Source: Candidatus Manganitrophus morganii (GTDB lineage: Bacteria; Nitrospirota; Nitrospiria; SBBL01; Manganitrophaceae). Taken from it: 64,000 nucleotides of DNA. The translations under genes were made by a program, and so were the position numbers. The notes below the pieces were generated by a model. It worked only from the letters and a program-made list of their open reading frames with translations, was not told the DNA's origin and searched no databases. Location: assembly GCA_021651055.1 (NCBI GenBank), contig JAJHOH010000001.1, positions 3,038,001 through 3,102,000 on the forward strand, in the 5' to 3' direction. Below, one piece after another: positions 1 to 8,151 of this stretch; positions within the stretch are counted from its first letter, which is position 1; each line of letters starts with the position of its first letter.

Positions 1-2
1 GA

Positions 3-152
3 TCGATGGTCCACGAGAACTTCTACGGTCTGGAAGATGAATATGCATGGTTTTATCCGGGCTGGAGATGTGTTTACTGCGGTGAGATCGTGGACAAAGT
101 GATCCTATCTAACCGCAAGGTCGTCAGCCGTCCTCATCGACGGGCTGCCTAG
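3..152 (+). CDS. C-terminal part (or all) of a small zinc-ribbon-like protein
   Basis: An open frame runs from the window edge to a TAG stop at 150-152. It contains a CVYCG pair (CxxC) preceded by an aromatic-rich stretch (FYGLEDEYAWFYPGW) and a basic tail. An in-frame ATG at 6-8 would give a complete 48-residue protein, but the upstream sequence is not visible, so it may be only the 3' end of a longer gene. The CxxC suggests a one-knuckle zinc or iron site. I do not recognise a named family. Confidence 0.5.
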   Translation, partial: SMVHENFYGLEDEYAWFYPGWRCVYCGEIVDKVILSNRKVVSRPHRRAA

Positions 153-620
153 TCGTTCATTGAGCGAGCGGAGAGGAGAGAATGGACGCTCCTGTCAACG
201 AAAGCGCCATGATCCGCCATCCTCAATCGACGCCGATTCCCTGGGTCTTCAAGCTGATCTTGGGAAGCGGGGAGAGGGCTCTCGATCCATTATGAGGGCC
301 AAGGGGATGATCTTCCCCCTTATCCATAAAGCAGGCAAAAAAATGATTTCGCGACGAAGGAGAAGCGTCCGGATCGCGAAGTGGAACGGAACAACGGGTC
401 ATTTCTTGTAGATACTATCAAGTGAAACGCGGTCGTCGGCTGACCAATACACGATTGGTCCAGAGAACGCACACAAAAACGTATCGACGGAATGTATCGC
501 GGTGTTCAAAAACTTCTCCAAAAGGTATCAGCGTGCCATCGGCCCATCGTATCGTAGCCGCCTCTCAACAAAAACGAATCATCGCGATGACAGACCGGAT
601 CAATCGATTTCTCTTGTTGA
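153..620. other. Gene-poor stretch, probably degraded
   Basis: No convincing gene is visible. Short open frames occur on both strands, but none has a good ribosome site or a recognisable domain. A 35-codon frame from the ATG at 182 stops at 289. Another frame is open from 412 to about 656 but lacks a start codon. Because this stretch lies directly before a headless outer-membrane protein fragment, I infer that it is decayed or rearranged DNA. Confidence 0.4.
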
Positions 621-830
621 GAGTGTAAGGAGGCTTCGAATGAAAGGGTTTGGTTGAAGACAGAGAACGTGACTTTTAGTGTCGAGTATCACGCGACCTT
701 CTGGGACTTCAGGGAGAATATCGACAATGTCGCCGTACGCGCCGCCCTCCCCGATCTTGAGACGAACAACTACACGGTGCGCGGCGCGCTTACGTTCCTG
801 TTCCACCAATCACAAGGAGAAACACCATGA
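621..830 (+). pseudogene. Relic: C-terminal end of an outer-membrane beta-barrel protein
   Basis: After a TGA at 618-620 the frame is open to a TGA at 828-830. The translation has alternating polar and hydrophobic residues (VTFSVEYHATFWDF) and ends in a strand typical of barrel proteins (YTVRGALTFLFHQ) a few residues before the stop. No start codon with a ribosome site is present and the 5' part of any barrel is missing. The stop overlaps the ATG of the following BON lipoprotein gene (ATGA), which suggests an original operon with translational coupling. Reading it as a pseudogene is inference from the missing N-terminus. Confidence 0.5.
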
Positions 831-1234
831 AAGAGACACTCAGCAAGCTGTTGATTTTTATTCTGCTTATTGGAGCGACAACCGGTTGTGCCAGCTGGCG
901 GGACCACGATACGGAAAGCGCGCCGACCGATCGCGGCGCGGGGACTACGACCCAAACCGATGATGCGGCGTTGACCGCAAAGGTGAAGGCGAAGCTCCTC
1001 TCCGATGATGTTCTGAACGGGATGAATATCGACGTCGATACCCAAAATGGGGTTGTCTTCCTGAACGGGGTGGTTGATAGTCAGGACCAGAAGCGGAAGG
1101 CGATCGAGTTGGCCCAGAACACGGAAGGGGTCCGGGAGGTCGAAGACAATCTGAAGGTCGGTCGTTTCGAGGGCTCTTCTTCAGAAGAGTCTGGTACCAC
1201 GTTGCCTGTGAATCTACTGGAAGATCTAGGATAG
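827..1234 (+). CDS. BON-domain lipoprotein
   Basis: This 135-residue protein has a lipoprotein signal peptide with a lipobox ending at Cys21 (TTGC) and one BON domain at about residues 46-112, with the usual NGVVFLNG strand and a VEDNL end. BON proteins such as OsmY are periplasmic or outer-membrane attached and are linked to envelope stress and phospholipid binding. An AAGGAGA ribosome site precedes the ATG, which overlaps the stop of the barrel-protein relic. A strong stem-loop terminator follows. The next gene encodes a two-BON paralogue. Confidence 0.85.
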   Translation: MKETLSKLLIFILLIGATTGCASWRDHDTESAPTDRGAGTTTQTDDAALTAKVKAKLLSDDVLNGMNIDVDTQNGVVFLNGVVDSQDQKRKAIELAQNTEGVREVEDNLKVGRFEGSSSEESGTTLPVNLLEDLG

Positions 1235-1241
1235 TCCTTTG

Positions 1242-1277
1242 ACGCGGGGGCGGTCGTTTCGGCCGCCCCCGCGTTTT
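1242..1277 (+). terminator. Rho-independent terminator after the first BON gene
   Basis: A near-perfect GC-rich inverted repeat (left arm ACGCGGGGGCGG, right arm CCGCCCCCGCGT) with a short loop is followed by TTTT. It lies between the two BON lipoprotein genes and probably ends transcription of the first. Confidence 0.75.
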
Positions 1278-1307
1278 GATCCACATTTCCAATCTGGAGA
1301 AAAAAAG

Positions 1308-1838
1308 ATGCGGATGATTCATTATGCCTTATTGATGGCGCTCTGCATCGGAATGATCGGGTGTGCCTCCCATCTAAAGAAGGGGACGGAAGAACGGGTA
1401 GACGACACCGCCATCACCTCCCGGATCCGGGCGAAGTTGGCCAATGACGCAACCCTCCATCTCTTCCGGATCCATGTCGACAGCCGCCAAGGGGTCGTCA
1501 CCCTTTCCGGTATGCTCCCGTCGGAAGACCGGAAACGCCGGGCGGCGGAGATTGCGGCGGGGGTGACCGGCGTTCGGCAGGTTGAGAATCTCCTGCGGGT
1601 GGGGGAGACGAAGCGGGGAGATCGATTTGAGGATGCGGTGATCGCCTCCACGATCACATCGCGATTGATTCAAAATCCAATGACCCACGCGCTTGCCATC
1701 GACGTTGAGGCGGAAAAAGGGAAGGTGATCTTGTCCGGTCGCGTTCAGAGTGAACGGGAAAAGAAAGAAGCGGAACGGATTGCCCGGAATACAAGCGGGG
1801 TTCTTTCGGTTGAAAATCAGTTAGAGATCCTCGAATAG
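1308..1838 (+). CDS. Lipoprotein with two BON domains
   Basis: This 176-residue protein starts at the ATG at 1308, which follows CTGGAGAAAAAAAG. An upstream in-frame ATG at 1239 would place the terminator stem inside the gene and spoil the signal peptide. The lipobox ends at Cys19 (MIGC). Two BON domains follow at about residues 31-98 and 107-175, each with the GVVTLSG or GKVILSG strand. It is a paralogue of the preceding lipoprotein and is likely exported and membrane-anchored. The specific role is unknown. Confidence 0.85.
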   Translation: MRMIHYALLMALCIGMIGCASHLKKGTEERVDDTAITSRIRAKLANDATLHLFRIHVDSRQGVVTLSGMLPSEDRKRRAAEIAAGVTGVRQVENLLRVGETKRGDRFEDAVIASTITSRLIQNPMTHALAIDVEAEKGKVILSGRVQSEREKKEAERIARNTSGVLSVENQLEILE

Positions 1839-1858
1839 GAAAAATTTCGGATGCTCTC

Positions 1859-3307
1859 ATGAAACCGCGCTATCGAAGGGTTTTCTTTCTAGGGGCGCTC
1901 TTCTTATTTACGATCGTGGCCCCCGTGCTGATTCTCGGCGCGAGCGGATACCGGTATGATTTTCAGGGGCAGGCGCTGGTTCCGACGGGAACCCTTGTTT
2001 TGAAATCGTATCCGGAGGGGGCGAAAATACGCATCAACCAACGGGAAGGGACCGATCGGACGCCGGCTGAGATTCAGGGCCTGCTTCCCTCATGGTATGT
2101 CTTGGAGGTGAATTCGGAAGATTTCCGTCCCTGGCGAAAAGAGGTGGAGATTCAGGCGAATCGAATTACCGTCGAGGATCAGATTTTATTGATTCCGAAA
2201 CGGATCGCCTTTTCCTCCGTGTCGGCGAAAGAAATTCGGACCTTCGCCGTCTCGCCGGACGGTCGGAAGCTGATCTATGTCCACCGAAAAAGTGCGGAGG
2301 AGGCGGAGTCCCTCTGGCTCTTCGATTTGGACAGAGGAGAGGAGCGACTCCTTTTCCCGGATACCGATCAAACAGGGTCGCTCTCTGCCGAAGATTCCAT
2401 CGATCGCCTCCTTTGGCTGGCGGACGGCCGGGGGGTGGCCTTTTCCGTTTCGGGCTCTCGATCGAAACGATATTTTATCCTGGCCGTCAGGGAGGGTGAA
2501 GAACGGGAGAGGCCGTTTGAATGGACCCCGCCCGAACGAGGAGAGGTTGATCATTGGAAATGGACCCAAAGCGGACTTCATCTCTTCTTCATGCAAGGGA
2601 AATCGCTCTATCGGGCCGATTATGAAACAAGATCGATCGCTCAGGCGACCCCCGACCGTGTCCAAGGATATGCCCTTCTTGAAAATTACCTCTACTTTGT
2701 GACGGCCTCCCCGCCAGTTCTTTTCAGGCAAGATCTTGTGACTGGCGAGCGGACCCCGCTGGCGGAGCTTCCGATCGAACCGGTCGAAAGAAATAATCCC
2801 GAGCGCCTCGTCGTCTCGCCCCAAGGAAAAATCGCTTTGATCGATCGCCACCATATTCTCTGGCTCATCGACGACGTTCCCTCCGCGGTCCCTCTGCCGG
2901 TCGCGTCCGGGGTTCAAACGGTCCTCTTCAATGGAGACGGGAAACGCCTTCTCTATCAGACAAAACAGGGGATCTTTATTTATCACCTTGAGGAGGGAAA
3001 GACCTTGGGGGGGCGGGAAGCCGGTTCTTTTGAAACGGCCGTCCGGCGGAAAGGAACGGTCATTGCGCCGGTCTGGTATAGCGATCAATTCCACATTCTC
3101 TACGGTGTCGGGGATACCGTTTATATTACGGAGATCGGCGGACAAGCTCCTCCCAATACCTATCCGCTTTTCCGCATTCCCGGCGAAGCCCCCCAATTTG
3201 TTTATCACGATAACGATCAGGTCACCTTTCTCTTTCGAAAACGGCTTTACCAGGCGGATCTCTCCTTTGGAAGGCCCCGCTCGACGCTCCTGGGGAGCCG
3301 TCTCTAA
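1859..3307 (+). CDS. Membrane-anchored PEGA-domain / TolB-like propeller protein
   Basis: This 482-residue protein has an N-terminal membrane segment (about residues 8-30), then a PEGA-type domain (about 40-105, containing GTLVLKSYPEGAKIRIN), then repeated beta-propeller blades with FAVSPDGRKLIYVHR typical of TolB/WD40-like folds. PEGA and propeller domains are usually extracytoplasmic and bind cell wall, polysaccharide or protein partners. Its TAA stop overlaps the ATG of the glycosyltransferase gene (TAATG), so the two are translationally coupled. I infer an envelope role in a polysaccharide-related complex; no enzymatic motif is visible. Confidence 0.75.
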   Translation: MKPRYRRVFFLGALFLFTIVAPVLILGASGYRYDFQGQALVPTGTLVLKSYPEGAKIRINQREGTDRTPAEIQGLLPSWYVLEVNSEDFRPWRKEVEIQANRITVEDQILLIPKRIAFSSVSAKEIRTFAVSPDGRKLIYVHRKSAEEAESLWLFDLDRGEERLLFPDTDQTGSLSAEDSIDRLLWLADGRGVAFSVSGSRSKRYFILAVREGEERERPFEWTPPERGEVDHWKWTQSGLHLFFMQGKSLYRADYETRSIAQATPDRVQGYALLENYLYFVTASPPVLFRQDLVTGERTPLAELPIEPVERNNPERLVVSPQGKIALIDRHHILWLIDDVPSAVPLPVASGVQTVLFNGDGKRLLYQTKQGIFIYHLEEGKTLGGREAGSFETAVRRKGTVIAPVWYSDQFHILYGVGDTVYITEIGGQAPPNTYPLFRIPGEAPQFVYHDNDQVTFLFRKRLYQADLSFGRPRSTLLGSRL

Positions 3308-5049
3308 TGGGTGTTTTTCTTCCTTCTCCCCGCACGTCCCATCGAAGGGATGCGCTCCTGCAGCGCGCCTTTGAGATCGTTCCCGGCCTTCTTCTCTGGT
3401 CGACTTTTCTCGGCCTTTTTATTTTCTCCTTCTTTCAACCGGTCGCCGTCGCGATCTTCATCATCGCTTATGATCTTTATTGGCTGATCCGTGTGACCTA
3501 TTTTTCCATCTTCATGCTCCTCGCTTACCGGCGGGTGCGGATGGAGTGGGGAACCGATTGGCGGAGGCGATGTGAAAAAGCGTCCGGGGAGATTCCGGCC
3601 TATCGCCGGGAGATCGAGGAGGAGATGGCGCGTGCTGAAAGTGAAGGGGCTCCAAAACGGAGGCTTCAGAGCCTGCGTCTTCATCTGCAGGAAATCGAGC
3701 GGATCGAAGCGGAGAAGGTCGATGTCTGGGATTGGACGACGATCCGTCATCTAGTGATCTTCCCGACTTATCAGGAAGGGCTCGAAATCCTTCGCTCGTC
3801 ATTGAAGGCCCTCTTGCAGGCCGACTATCCGAATGAGCGGATGATCGTGGTGCTCGCCTTCGAGGAGCGGGAGGGGATTCCCGCCTACCGGAAGGCGAAG
3901 GCCCTTCGGCAGGAGTTTGGATCTTCCTTCGGCGCCTTCTTAACGACCTTTCATCCCGATGGAATTCCGGGGGAGGCGCGCGTCAAAGGGGCGAACATGG
4001 CCTGGGCGGCCCGCCAGGCCAAGCAATACCTTGATCAAGAGAAAATGGCTTATGACCGGGTGATCCTTTCCGCCTTTGACGCCGATACCTGTGTCGACCG
4101 GCAGTACTTCGGATGCCTTACTTACAACTACATCATCCAGCCGAAGCGGACACGGAGAAGCTACCAGCCTCTCCCGATGTACCATAACAACATCTGGGAT
4201 GCGCCGTCGTTCGCGCGGGTGGTCGCCAACAGCACCACTTTTTGGCATATGGTGCAGAGCATCCGGCCCGATCTTCTCATCACCTTCTCCAGCCATGCGA
4301 TGTCGTTTCAGGCGCTGGTGGAGGTCGGATATTGGCCGGTCGATGTCATCTCGGACGACTCGGTCATCTTCTACTCCTGCTACTTATATTATGGGGGGGA
4401 GTATGAGACGATCCCGCTCTATGTTCCCGTTTCGATGGATGCGAACCTGGCGGAGAGTTATTGGCGTACGCTGATTAACCAATATAAACAGATGCGGCGG
4501 TGGGCCTGGGGGATCGAGAAGTTCCCCTTGATGATGCGCGGGTTTCTGATCGATCGGGCCATTCCGCTTCGAAAGAAAATCAAACATGTCTTCCGAATGC
4601 TCGAGGGGAATTACAGTTGGGCGAGCGCCCCTTTTGTCATTCCGGTTTTCGGTAGCCTTCCCCTGCTGGTCGGCGGGAGAGAATTTTATCAGACGGTTCT
4701 CGCTTACAATTTTAACGCGACCACCCGGTCGATCTTATCGATGGCGCTGGTCGGCGTGCTCCTCTCGGTTTTTCTCTGCCATGCGCTTCTTCCCCCCCGC
4801 CCTGCGCGATACGGACGGTGGCGAACCGCTTCGATGACATTGCAATGGGCATTGGTTCCCTTCTCTTATATTTTCCTGGTCGGACTGCCCGCGGTCGATG
4901 CGCAGACCCGGCTGATGCTGGGGCGTTATCTTACCTTTTGGGTGACCGATAAGAAAAGGAAGGAAGGGGACGTCGCGTCCGGGAGTCCGGAACTCGGCCC
5001 CGTCGCAGGATTGGCGGAAGTTCCGGAGAAGCGGGAGGGGGTCGGATGA
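3307..5049 (+). CDS. Membrane family-2 glycosyltransferase (cellulose-synthase-like)
   Basis: This 580-residue protein has N-terminal membrane segments, a GT2-type cytoplasmic domain beginning at LVIFPTYQEG, a DxD-type metal/nucleotide-sugar site (DADTCVD, about residue 256), an acidic SDDSVIF motif, and a processive QxxRW signature (QMRRW, about residue 395). Several C-terminal membrane spans follow. These features match inner-membrane glycosyltransferases that polymerise or transfer sugars across the membrane. It is coupled by a 1-base overlap to the upstream PEGA gene and by a 4-base ATGA overlap to the next gene. The product sugar cannot be read from the sequence. Confidence 0.85.
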   Translation: MGVFLPSPRTSHRRDALLQRAFEIVPGLLLWSTFLGLFIFSFFQPVAVAIFIIAYDLYWLIRVTYFSIFMLLAYRRVRMEWGTDWRRRCEKASGEIPAYRREIEEEMARAESEGAPKRRLQSLRLHLQEIERIEAEKVDVWDWTTIRHLVIFPTYQEGLEILRSSLKALLQADYPNERMIVVLAFEEREGIPAYRKAKALRQEFGSSFGAFLTTFHPDGIPGEARVKGANMAWAARQAKQYLDQEKMAYDRVILSAFDADTCVDRQYFGCLTYNYIIQPKRTRRSYQPLPMYHNNIWDAPSFARVVANSTTFWHMVQSIRPDLLITFSSHAMSFQALVEVGYWPVDVISDDSVIFYSCYLYYGGEYETIPLYVPVSMDANLAESYWRTLINQYKQMRRWAWGIEKFPLMMRGFLIDRAIPLRKKIKHVFRMLEGNYSWASAPFVIPVFGSLPLLVGGREFYQTVLAYNFNATTRSILSMALVGVLLSVFLCHALLPPRPARYGRWRTASMTLQWALVPFSYIFLVGLPAVDAQTRLMLGRYLTFWVTDKKRKEGDVASGSPELGPVAGLAEVPEKREGVG

Positions 5050-5582
5050 GGCGCTTTATCTTGCCGATGTCGGGAATGATTCTTTTTTATCTCCTCTTCG
5101 AGAAATACGGCCAGCCGCTCTGGGTCAGCCACTGGCGCCTCTATCTTTTCCTGGAAGCGACCACCCATCTCTTTCTCGCCTTTTTTGTCTTGATTGTCCT
5201 CGAGGGGTTCTCCCCGATGATTTTCATTCGGGTCTTCACGACACTGATTCCCGACATCGACCATGTCATCTGGGCGCAATACCGGAGTTTCTTCCACACG
5301 CCGATCTTTATCCTGTCTCCCCTTCTCTTCCGCCGATATGGGGAGAAGGAGGCGCGCCTTCTCACCTTCATGTTCGCAACCCATTATCTCTTCGATACCC
5401 GCTCACAAATGGCCTGGTGGCTCAACTACGGCGTCTGGCTCCTCCCCCCGAAGGGGCTGCCGGTCCTCGTTCCCTGGATGCCGCTGGTCCTGCTGGTTGC
5501 GCTCGGCCTGCTCGCCGGCCTGGTGGGTCATTCCGGCCAGATCAAGGCCTACTTGACGGGGGAACGGATGTGGGTCTCTTAA
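5046..5582 (+). CDS. DUF457/YdjM-like integral membrane protein
   Basis: This 178-residue hydrophobic protein has about five membrane segments and a PDIDHV motif, followed by FFHTPIF and THYLFD. This pattern of Asp and His residues is typical of the DUF457 (YdjM) family of putative membrane metal-dependent hydrolases. The start overlaps the glycosyltransferase stop (ATGA) and the 3' end overlaps the next gene by 13 bases. The operon position suggests it modifies or helps export the product of the glycosyltransferase. The family match is by motif only. Confidence 0.65.
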   Translation: MRRFILPMSGMILFYLLFEKYGQPLWVSHWRLYLFLEATTHLFLAFFVLIVLEGFSPMIFIRVFTTLIPDIDHVIWAQYRSFFHTPIFILSPLLFRRYGEKEARLLTFMFATHYLFDTRSQMAWWLNYGVWLLPPKGLPVLVPWMPLVLLVALGLLAGLVGHSGQIKAYLTGERMWVS

Positions 5583-6169
5583 TCGGCTTGATCGGTTTCG
5601 TCCTCATTTCGATCTCCAACTTCGGGTTTGCTCAAGACGCCCCGCCGCGGGAGCCGCAATCGGCCGATGTCTTTCCCCGGATCCCTTCTCCTCGCTTTCT
5701 GGAATCGGGAGAGCGGCGGGTCATCGATATCGTCATTTCCAATCCGGGAGAAGAGATCAATTTTTACACCCTCAGCATCGAGCGAAAACCGGAAGGGTGG
5801 ATCGCCCGGGTTGATCCGCGCAATGTTGATTTAGCCCCGCATGAGGAGATGCCGATCCGTGTCACGCTCATCCCAAAACGGGGCCCTCCCACTTTTACCG
5901 AGCAGATGACCCAATACGATATTGTCATCAAGGCGGAAGATAAGGAGGCGAAACCCTTTATCGGAACCTTGCCGATCTACTTGAAACCGGGTTATCAGGA
6001 CCTTCTGACCTTCTTCGGAACCCCGACGCTAATCGGCTTTGCCGCCATCGGGATAGGAGAATGGCTCCGCCGTCATGACCACTTCAGGGTCGGGGGGCTT
6101 TTTGTGATGGGGGGAGGGATCTTGGCGGTGGTCTCGGTGACGGCGGTTCTGGGAATTCTGGTTTTGTAG
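5570..6169 (+). CDS. Secreted or anchored NEW3-like domain protein
   Basis: This 199-residue protein starts at the GTG at 5570, preceded by ACGGGGGAA; the start yields a clean signal sequence (LLIGLIGFVLISIS). A beta-sandwich region at about residues 40-130 (ISNPGEEINFYTLSI, VDLAPHEEMPIRVTL) resembles the alpha-galactosidase NEW3-type domain. Two C-terminal membrane segments end the protein. It is the last gene of the coupled four-gene operon, and the sandwich domain probably faces the periplasm. It could act as a carbohydrate-binding partner; this is inference. Confidence 0.65.
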   Translation: MGLLIGLIGFVLISISNFGFAQDAPPREPQSADVFPRIPSPRFLESGERRVIDIVISNPGEEINFYTLSIERKPEGWIARVDPRNVDLAPHEEMPIRVTLIPKRGPPTFTEQMTQYDIVIKAEDKEAKPFIGTLPIYLKPGYQDLLTFFGTPTLIGFAAIGIGEWLRRHDHFRVGGLFVMGGGILAVVSVTAVLGILVL

Positions 6170-6208
6170 AGAGAATCGGAAGGAAGAGTTTACGCGGGAT
6201 TTGGGGAT

Positions 6209-7390
6209 TTAGTTCTGCATCTGGTCGCGCAGGGTCTGAATCCGTTGGTCAACGATATGGATCTGCTGGGAGGCCCCCCCCTTCTGGAAGAGCTCTTTTG
6301 ATTTCTCGAGATGTTCGATCGCTTGGGGGAGATTCCCGAAGCTCTGGTGAATCGTTCCGATGGTCCCTTCGACATTGGCCATTCCGGGGAGATCATTCAT
6401 CTCCTCCCGGATCTTCAGCGCCTTTTCCGCCGACCCGATCGCTTTCTCCAACTCCCCCTGATCCTGATGGATCAGCGCCAGATTGATATGAGAGTTCGCC
6501 TGGGAGGAAAGGTCGTTTCCGGCTTGATGGATGGCGAGAGCGTCGGATTGGAACGAGAGCGCCTTCGCGAAATCTTTTCGGTCTTTATAGATGAAGCTGA
6601 GGCTGGTGAGGGAGACCGCCTCTCCGATCGGGTTTCCCAGCTCCCGATAAAGCTTGAGCGCCTTTTGTTGATAATCGAGGGCCGTTTCGTAGGACCGATC
6701 GAGGTAGTGGAGATTGCCGATCGACGCAAGCTGGCGCGCCATCAGCCGCCGGTCGGAGATCGACTCGGCGATCTTCAACGCTTCCATGTGCGCTTCCGAT
6801 CCCTTCGCGGTGTCTCCCGCTTGATAATAAAGGGTTCCCAAAAGGGCGAGGTCGGCTCCTTCGGCCTGCCGGTCGCCGGTCTGGCGGTCGATCGCCAGCG
6901 CCCGCTCGGTCCAGGTGATTCCCTCTTTCCAAACCCGCTTCGTAGAGAAGAGAAGACCGAAGTTCGCCAACGCGGCGGCCTGTTCCTGAGGGGTCTCGGC
7001 CTGGCGATAAGCCTGCTGATACGCCGCCGCGGCTTCCTCATGTTTTCCGAGGAAGGCCAGTGCGTTGCCGTGCAGGAGATGGAGGGGGGCATTTTTCCGA
7101 TCGTCCGAGAGGCTGACAATTTGATCCGAGACGGCTTGGAACTGATCATCGTCGTAAAGGGCCAGAAGCGAGGGGAGGGGCGAAGCAGGGTCGTTCAGGT
7201 TCCGTTCGGAGAGGCGAAACTGTCGCTTCGACTCTTCCAGCTTGGTCTTTTTCAGCATGTCAGGGTTGATTTCTCTCGGCTCGGTCTGCCGGGCCGACGA
7301 GGGGAGGGTAATCCGATGGCCGACCCCCCACACGACAAGGGCGGCCATGAGGGCAAACAGGAACGTTTTTTTGTATGAACGTGACTTCAT
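6209..7390 (-). CDS. TPR-repeat protein with N-terminal membrane anchor
   Basis: This 393-residue protein has a short basic N-terminus, one membrane segment (about residues 10-25), and then about six tetratricopeptide repeats in tandem (for example AAAAYQQAYRQAETPQEQAA and ALDYQQKALKLYRELGNP). Repeats of this length are of the Kinesin-light-chain/TPR_12 type and serve as protein-interaction scaffolds. It is convergent with the preceding operon and has its own well-formed promoter upstream. No catalytic domain is present. Confidence 0.8.
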   Translation of the reverse strand: MKSRSYKKTFLFALMAALVVWGVGHRITLPSSARQTEPREINPDMLKKTKLEESKRQFRLSERNLNDPASPLPSLLALYDDDQFQAVSDQIVSLSDDRKNAPLHLLHGNALAFLGKHEEAAAAYQQAYRQAETPQEQAAALANFGLLFSTKRVWKEGITWTERALAIDRQTGDRQAEGADLALLGTLYYQAGDTAKGSEAHMEALKIAESISDRRLMARQLASIGNLHYLDRSYETALDYQQKALKLYRELGNPIGEAVSLTSLSFIYKDRKDFAKALSFQSDALAIHQAGNDLSSQANSHINLALIHQDQGELEKAIGSAEKALKIREEMNDLPGMANVEGTIGTIHQSFGNLPQAIEHLEKSKELFQKGGASQQIHIVDQRIQTLRDQMQN

Positions 7391-7411
7391 CGCTTTTTCA
7401 AAATCGGCGAC

Positions 7412-7440
7412 ATCCTAACACAACCGGTTTCGAGAGTCAA
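7412..7440 (-). promoter_or_regulatory. Sigma-70 promoter of the TPR gene
   Basis: On the minus strand, TTGACT (7440-7435) and TAGGAT (7417-7412) are separated by exactly 17 bases. The TPR gene ATG lies about 20 bases downstream. Confidence 0.7.
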
Positions 7441-7514
7441 AACAGGGGAGGAGGTAGGCAGTGGGCGGAAAAAAGATGAAAAGAAATTTCCTTGGGCTGT
7501 GTTGAACCAGGGTG

Positions 7515-7796
7515 TTACGACGCTTTGTAATAAACCCAGGGCTCTCTCTCGGCGAGGTAGCGATCTTCTCTGAAGTTGACCCGCGTCCTCAACTCTGTGA
7601 ATCCTTTTTTTTGAAGTTTCTTGGTGAGATCGCTTAAAACTTCTTCGACCGTCGGATATTCACTTGTCTGGACCGTCAACCCTTCGTAGCTGCAGTGGCC
7701 GGTGTAGCCGTTCTCGCCGACGTTGACCCGAACGTTGCGGCTGAACATCCTTCCGGTCGGATCGAACCCTTCAATATGATGGATCTCAAAGACCAT
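7515..7796 (-). CDS. Small conserved-looking protein of unknown function
   Basis: I chose the ATG at 7796 (MVFEIHHIEG, 93 residues). It follows TTGGGAGAA, and the longer frame that opens at 7868 would begin inside the promoter at 7840-7868. The protein is soluble and mixed alpha/beta: a two-strand start, a GFTELRTRVNF strand and a tail ending in EPWVYYKAS. No known domain is recognised. It is monocistronic, behind its own promoter. Confidence 0.65.
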   Translation of the reverse strand: MVFEIHHIEGFDPTGRMFSRNVRVNVGENGYTGHCSYEGLTVQTSEYPTVEEVLSDLTKKLQKKGFTELRTRVNFREDRYLAEREPWVYYKAS

Positions 7797-7839
7797 TTGA
7801 AAATTTCTCCCAAATTTTTCTATGGACGAAGGCGAGCCG

Positions 7840-7868
7840 ATTATAACGAATTGAATCTCGTCGAGCAA
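7840..7868 (-). promoter_or_regulatory. Sigma-70 promoter of the 93-residue unknown gene
   Basis: On the minus strand, TTGCTC (7868-7863) and a consensus TATAAT (7845-7840) are 17 bases apart. The position supports translation starting at 7796 rather than 7868. Confidence 0.65.
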
Positions 7869-8067
7869 GGTTTTTTTATCAACGTTTATTTTTTATTTTG
7901 GAGATGAGATCGGCCGGATGTCGGAAACAATAACGATTCATTTCCCGTGCCGCGGGTTGCCTCCAATTTAGGCAAACTGCTCTCTCGCCTAGAGGGATCG
8001 GCCTTTTGTCGTGATGAAGAGGCGCTTATCCACAATCTTTCCACCCGAAGTGTTGAAAACTCCCCAT

Positions 8068-8096
8068 TTGACTTCGGCGCGCCCCACCTCTATAAT
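8068..8096 (+). promoter_or_regulatory. Sigma-70 promoter of the radical-SAM/DUF512 gene
   Basis: TTGACT (8068-8073) and TATAAT (8091-8096) have 17-base spacing, about 55 bases upstream of the GTG start. The rest of the 355-base interval between 7797 and 8151 shows only this promoter and the divergent one at 7840-7868. Confidence 0.75.
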
Positions 8097-8151
8097 CGAC
8101 GTTTCACTGGAGGTTGTTTTCCTCCGAAAGTAACCTGAGAGAAGGTGGTTT

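Noticed and set aside
160-628. Two short plus-strand open frames before the BON gene
   Set aside because: They lack ribosome sites and recognisable domains, and the amino-acid make-up looks random.
2186-3208. Long minus-strand open frame inside the PEGA/propeller gene
   Set aside because: It lies antisense to a well-supported gene, has no ribosome site or domain, and its length follows from GC-rich codon use.
6311-7378. Plus-strand open frame within the TPR gene
   Set aside because: It is antisense to the TPR repeats, which have a promoter and membrane anchor on the minus strand.
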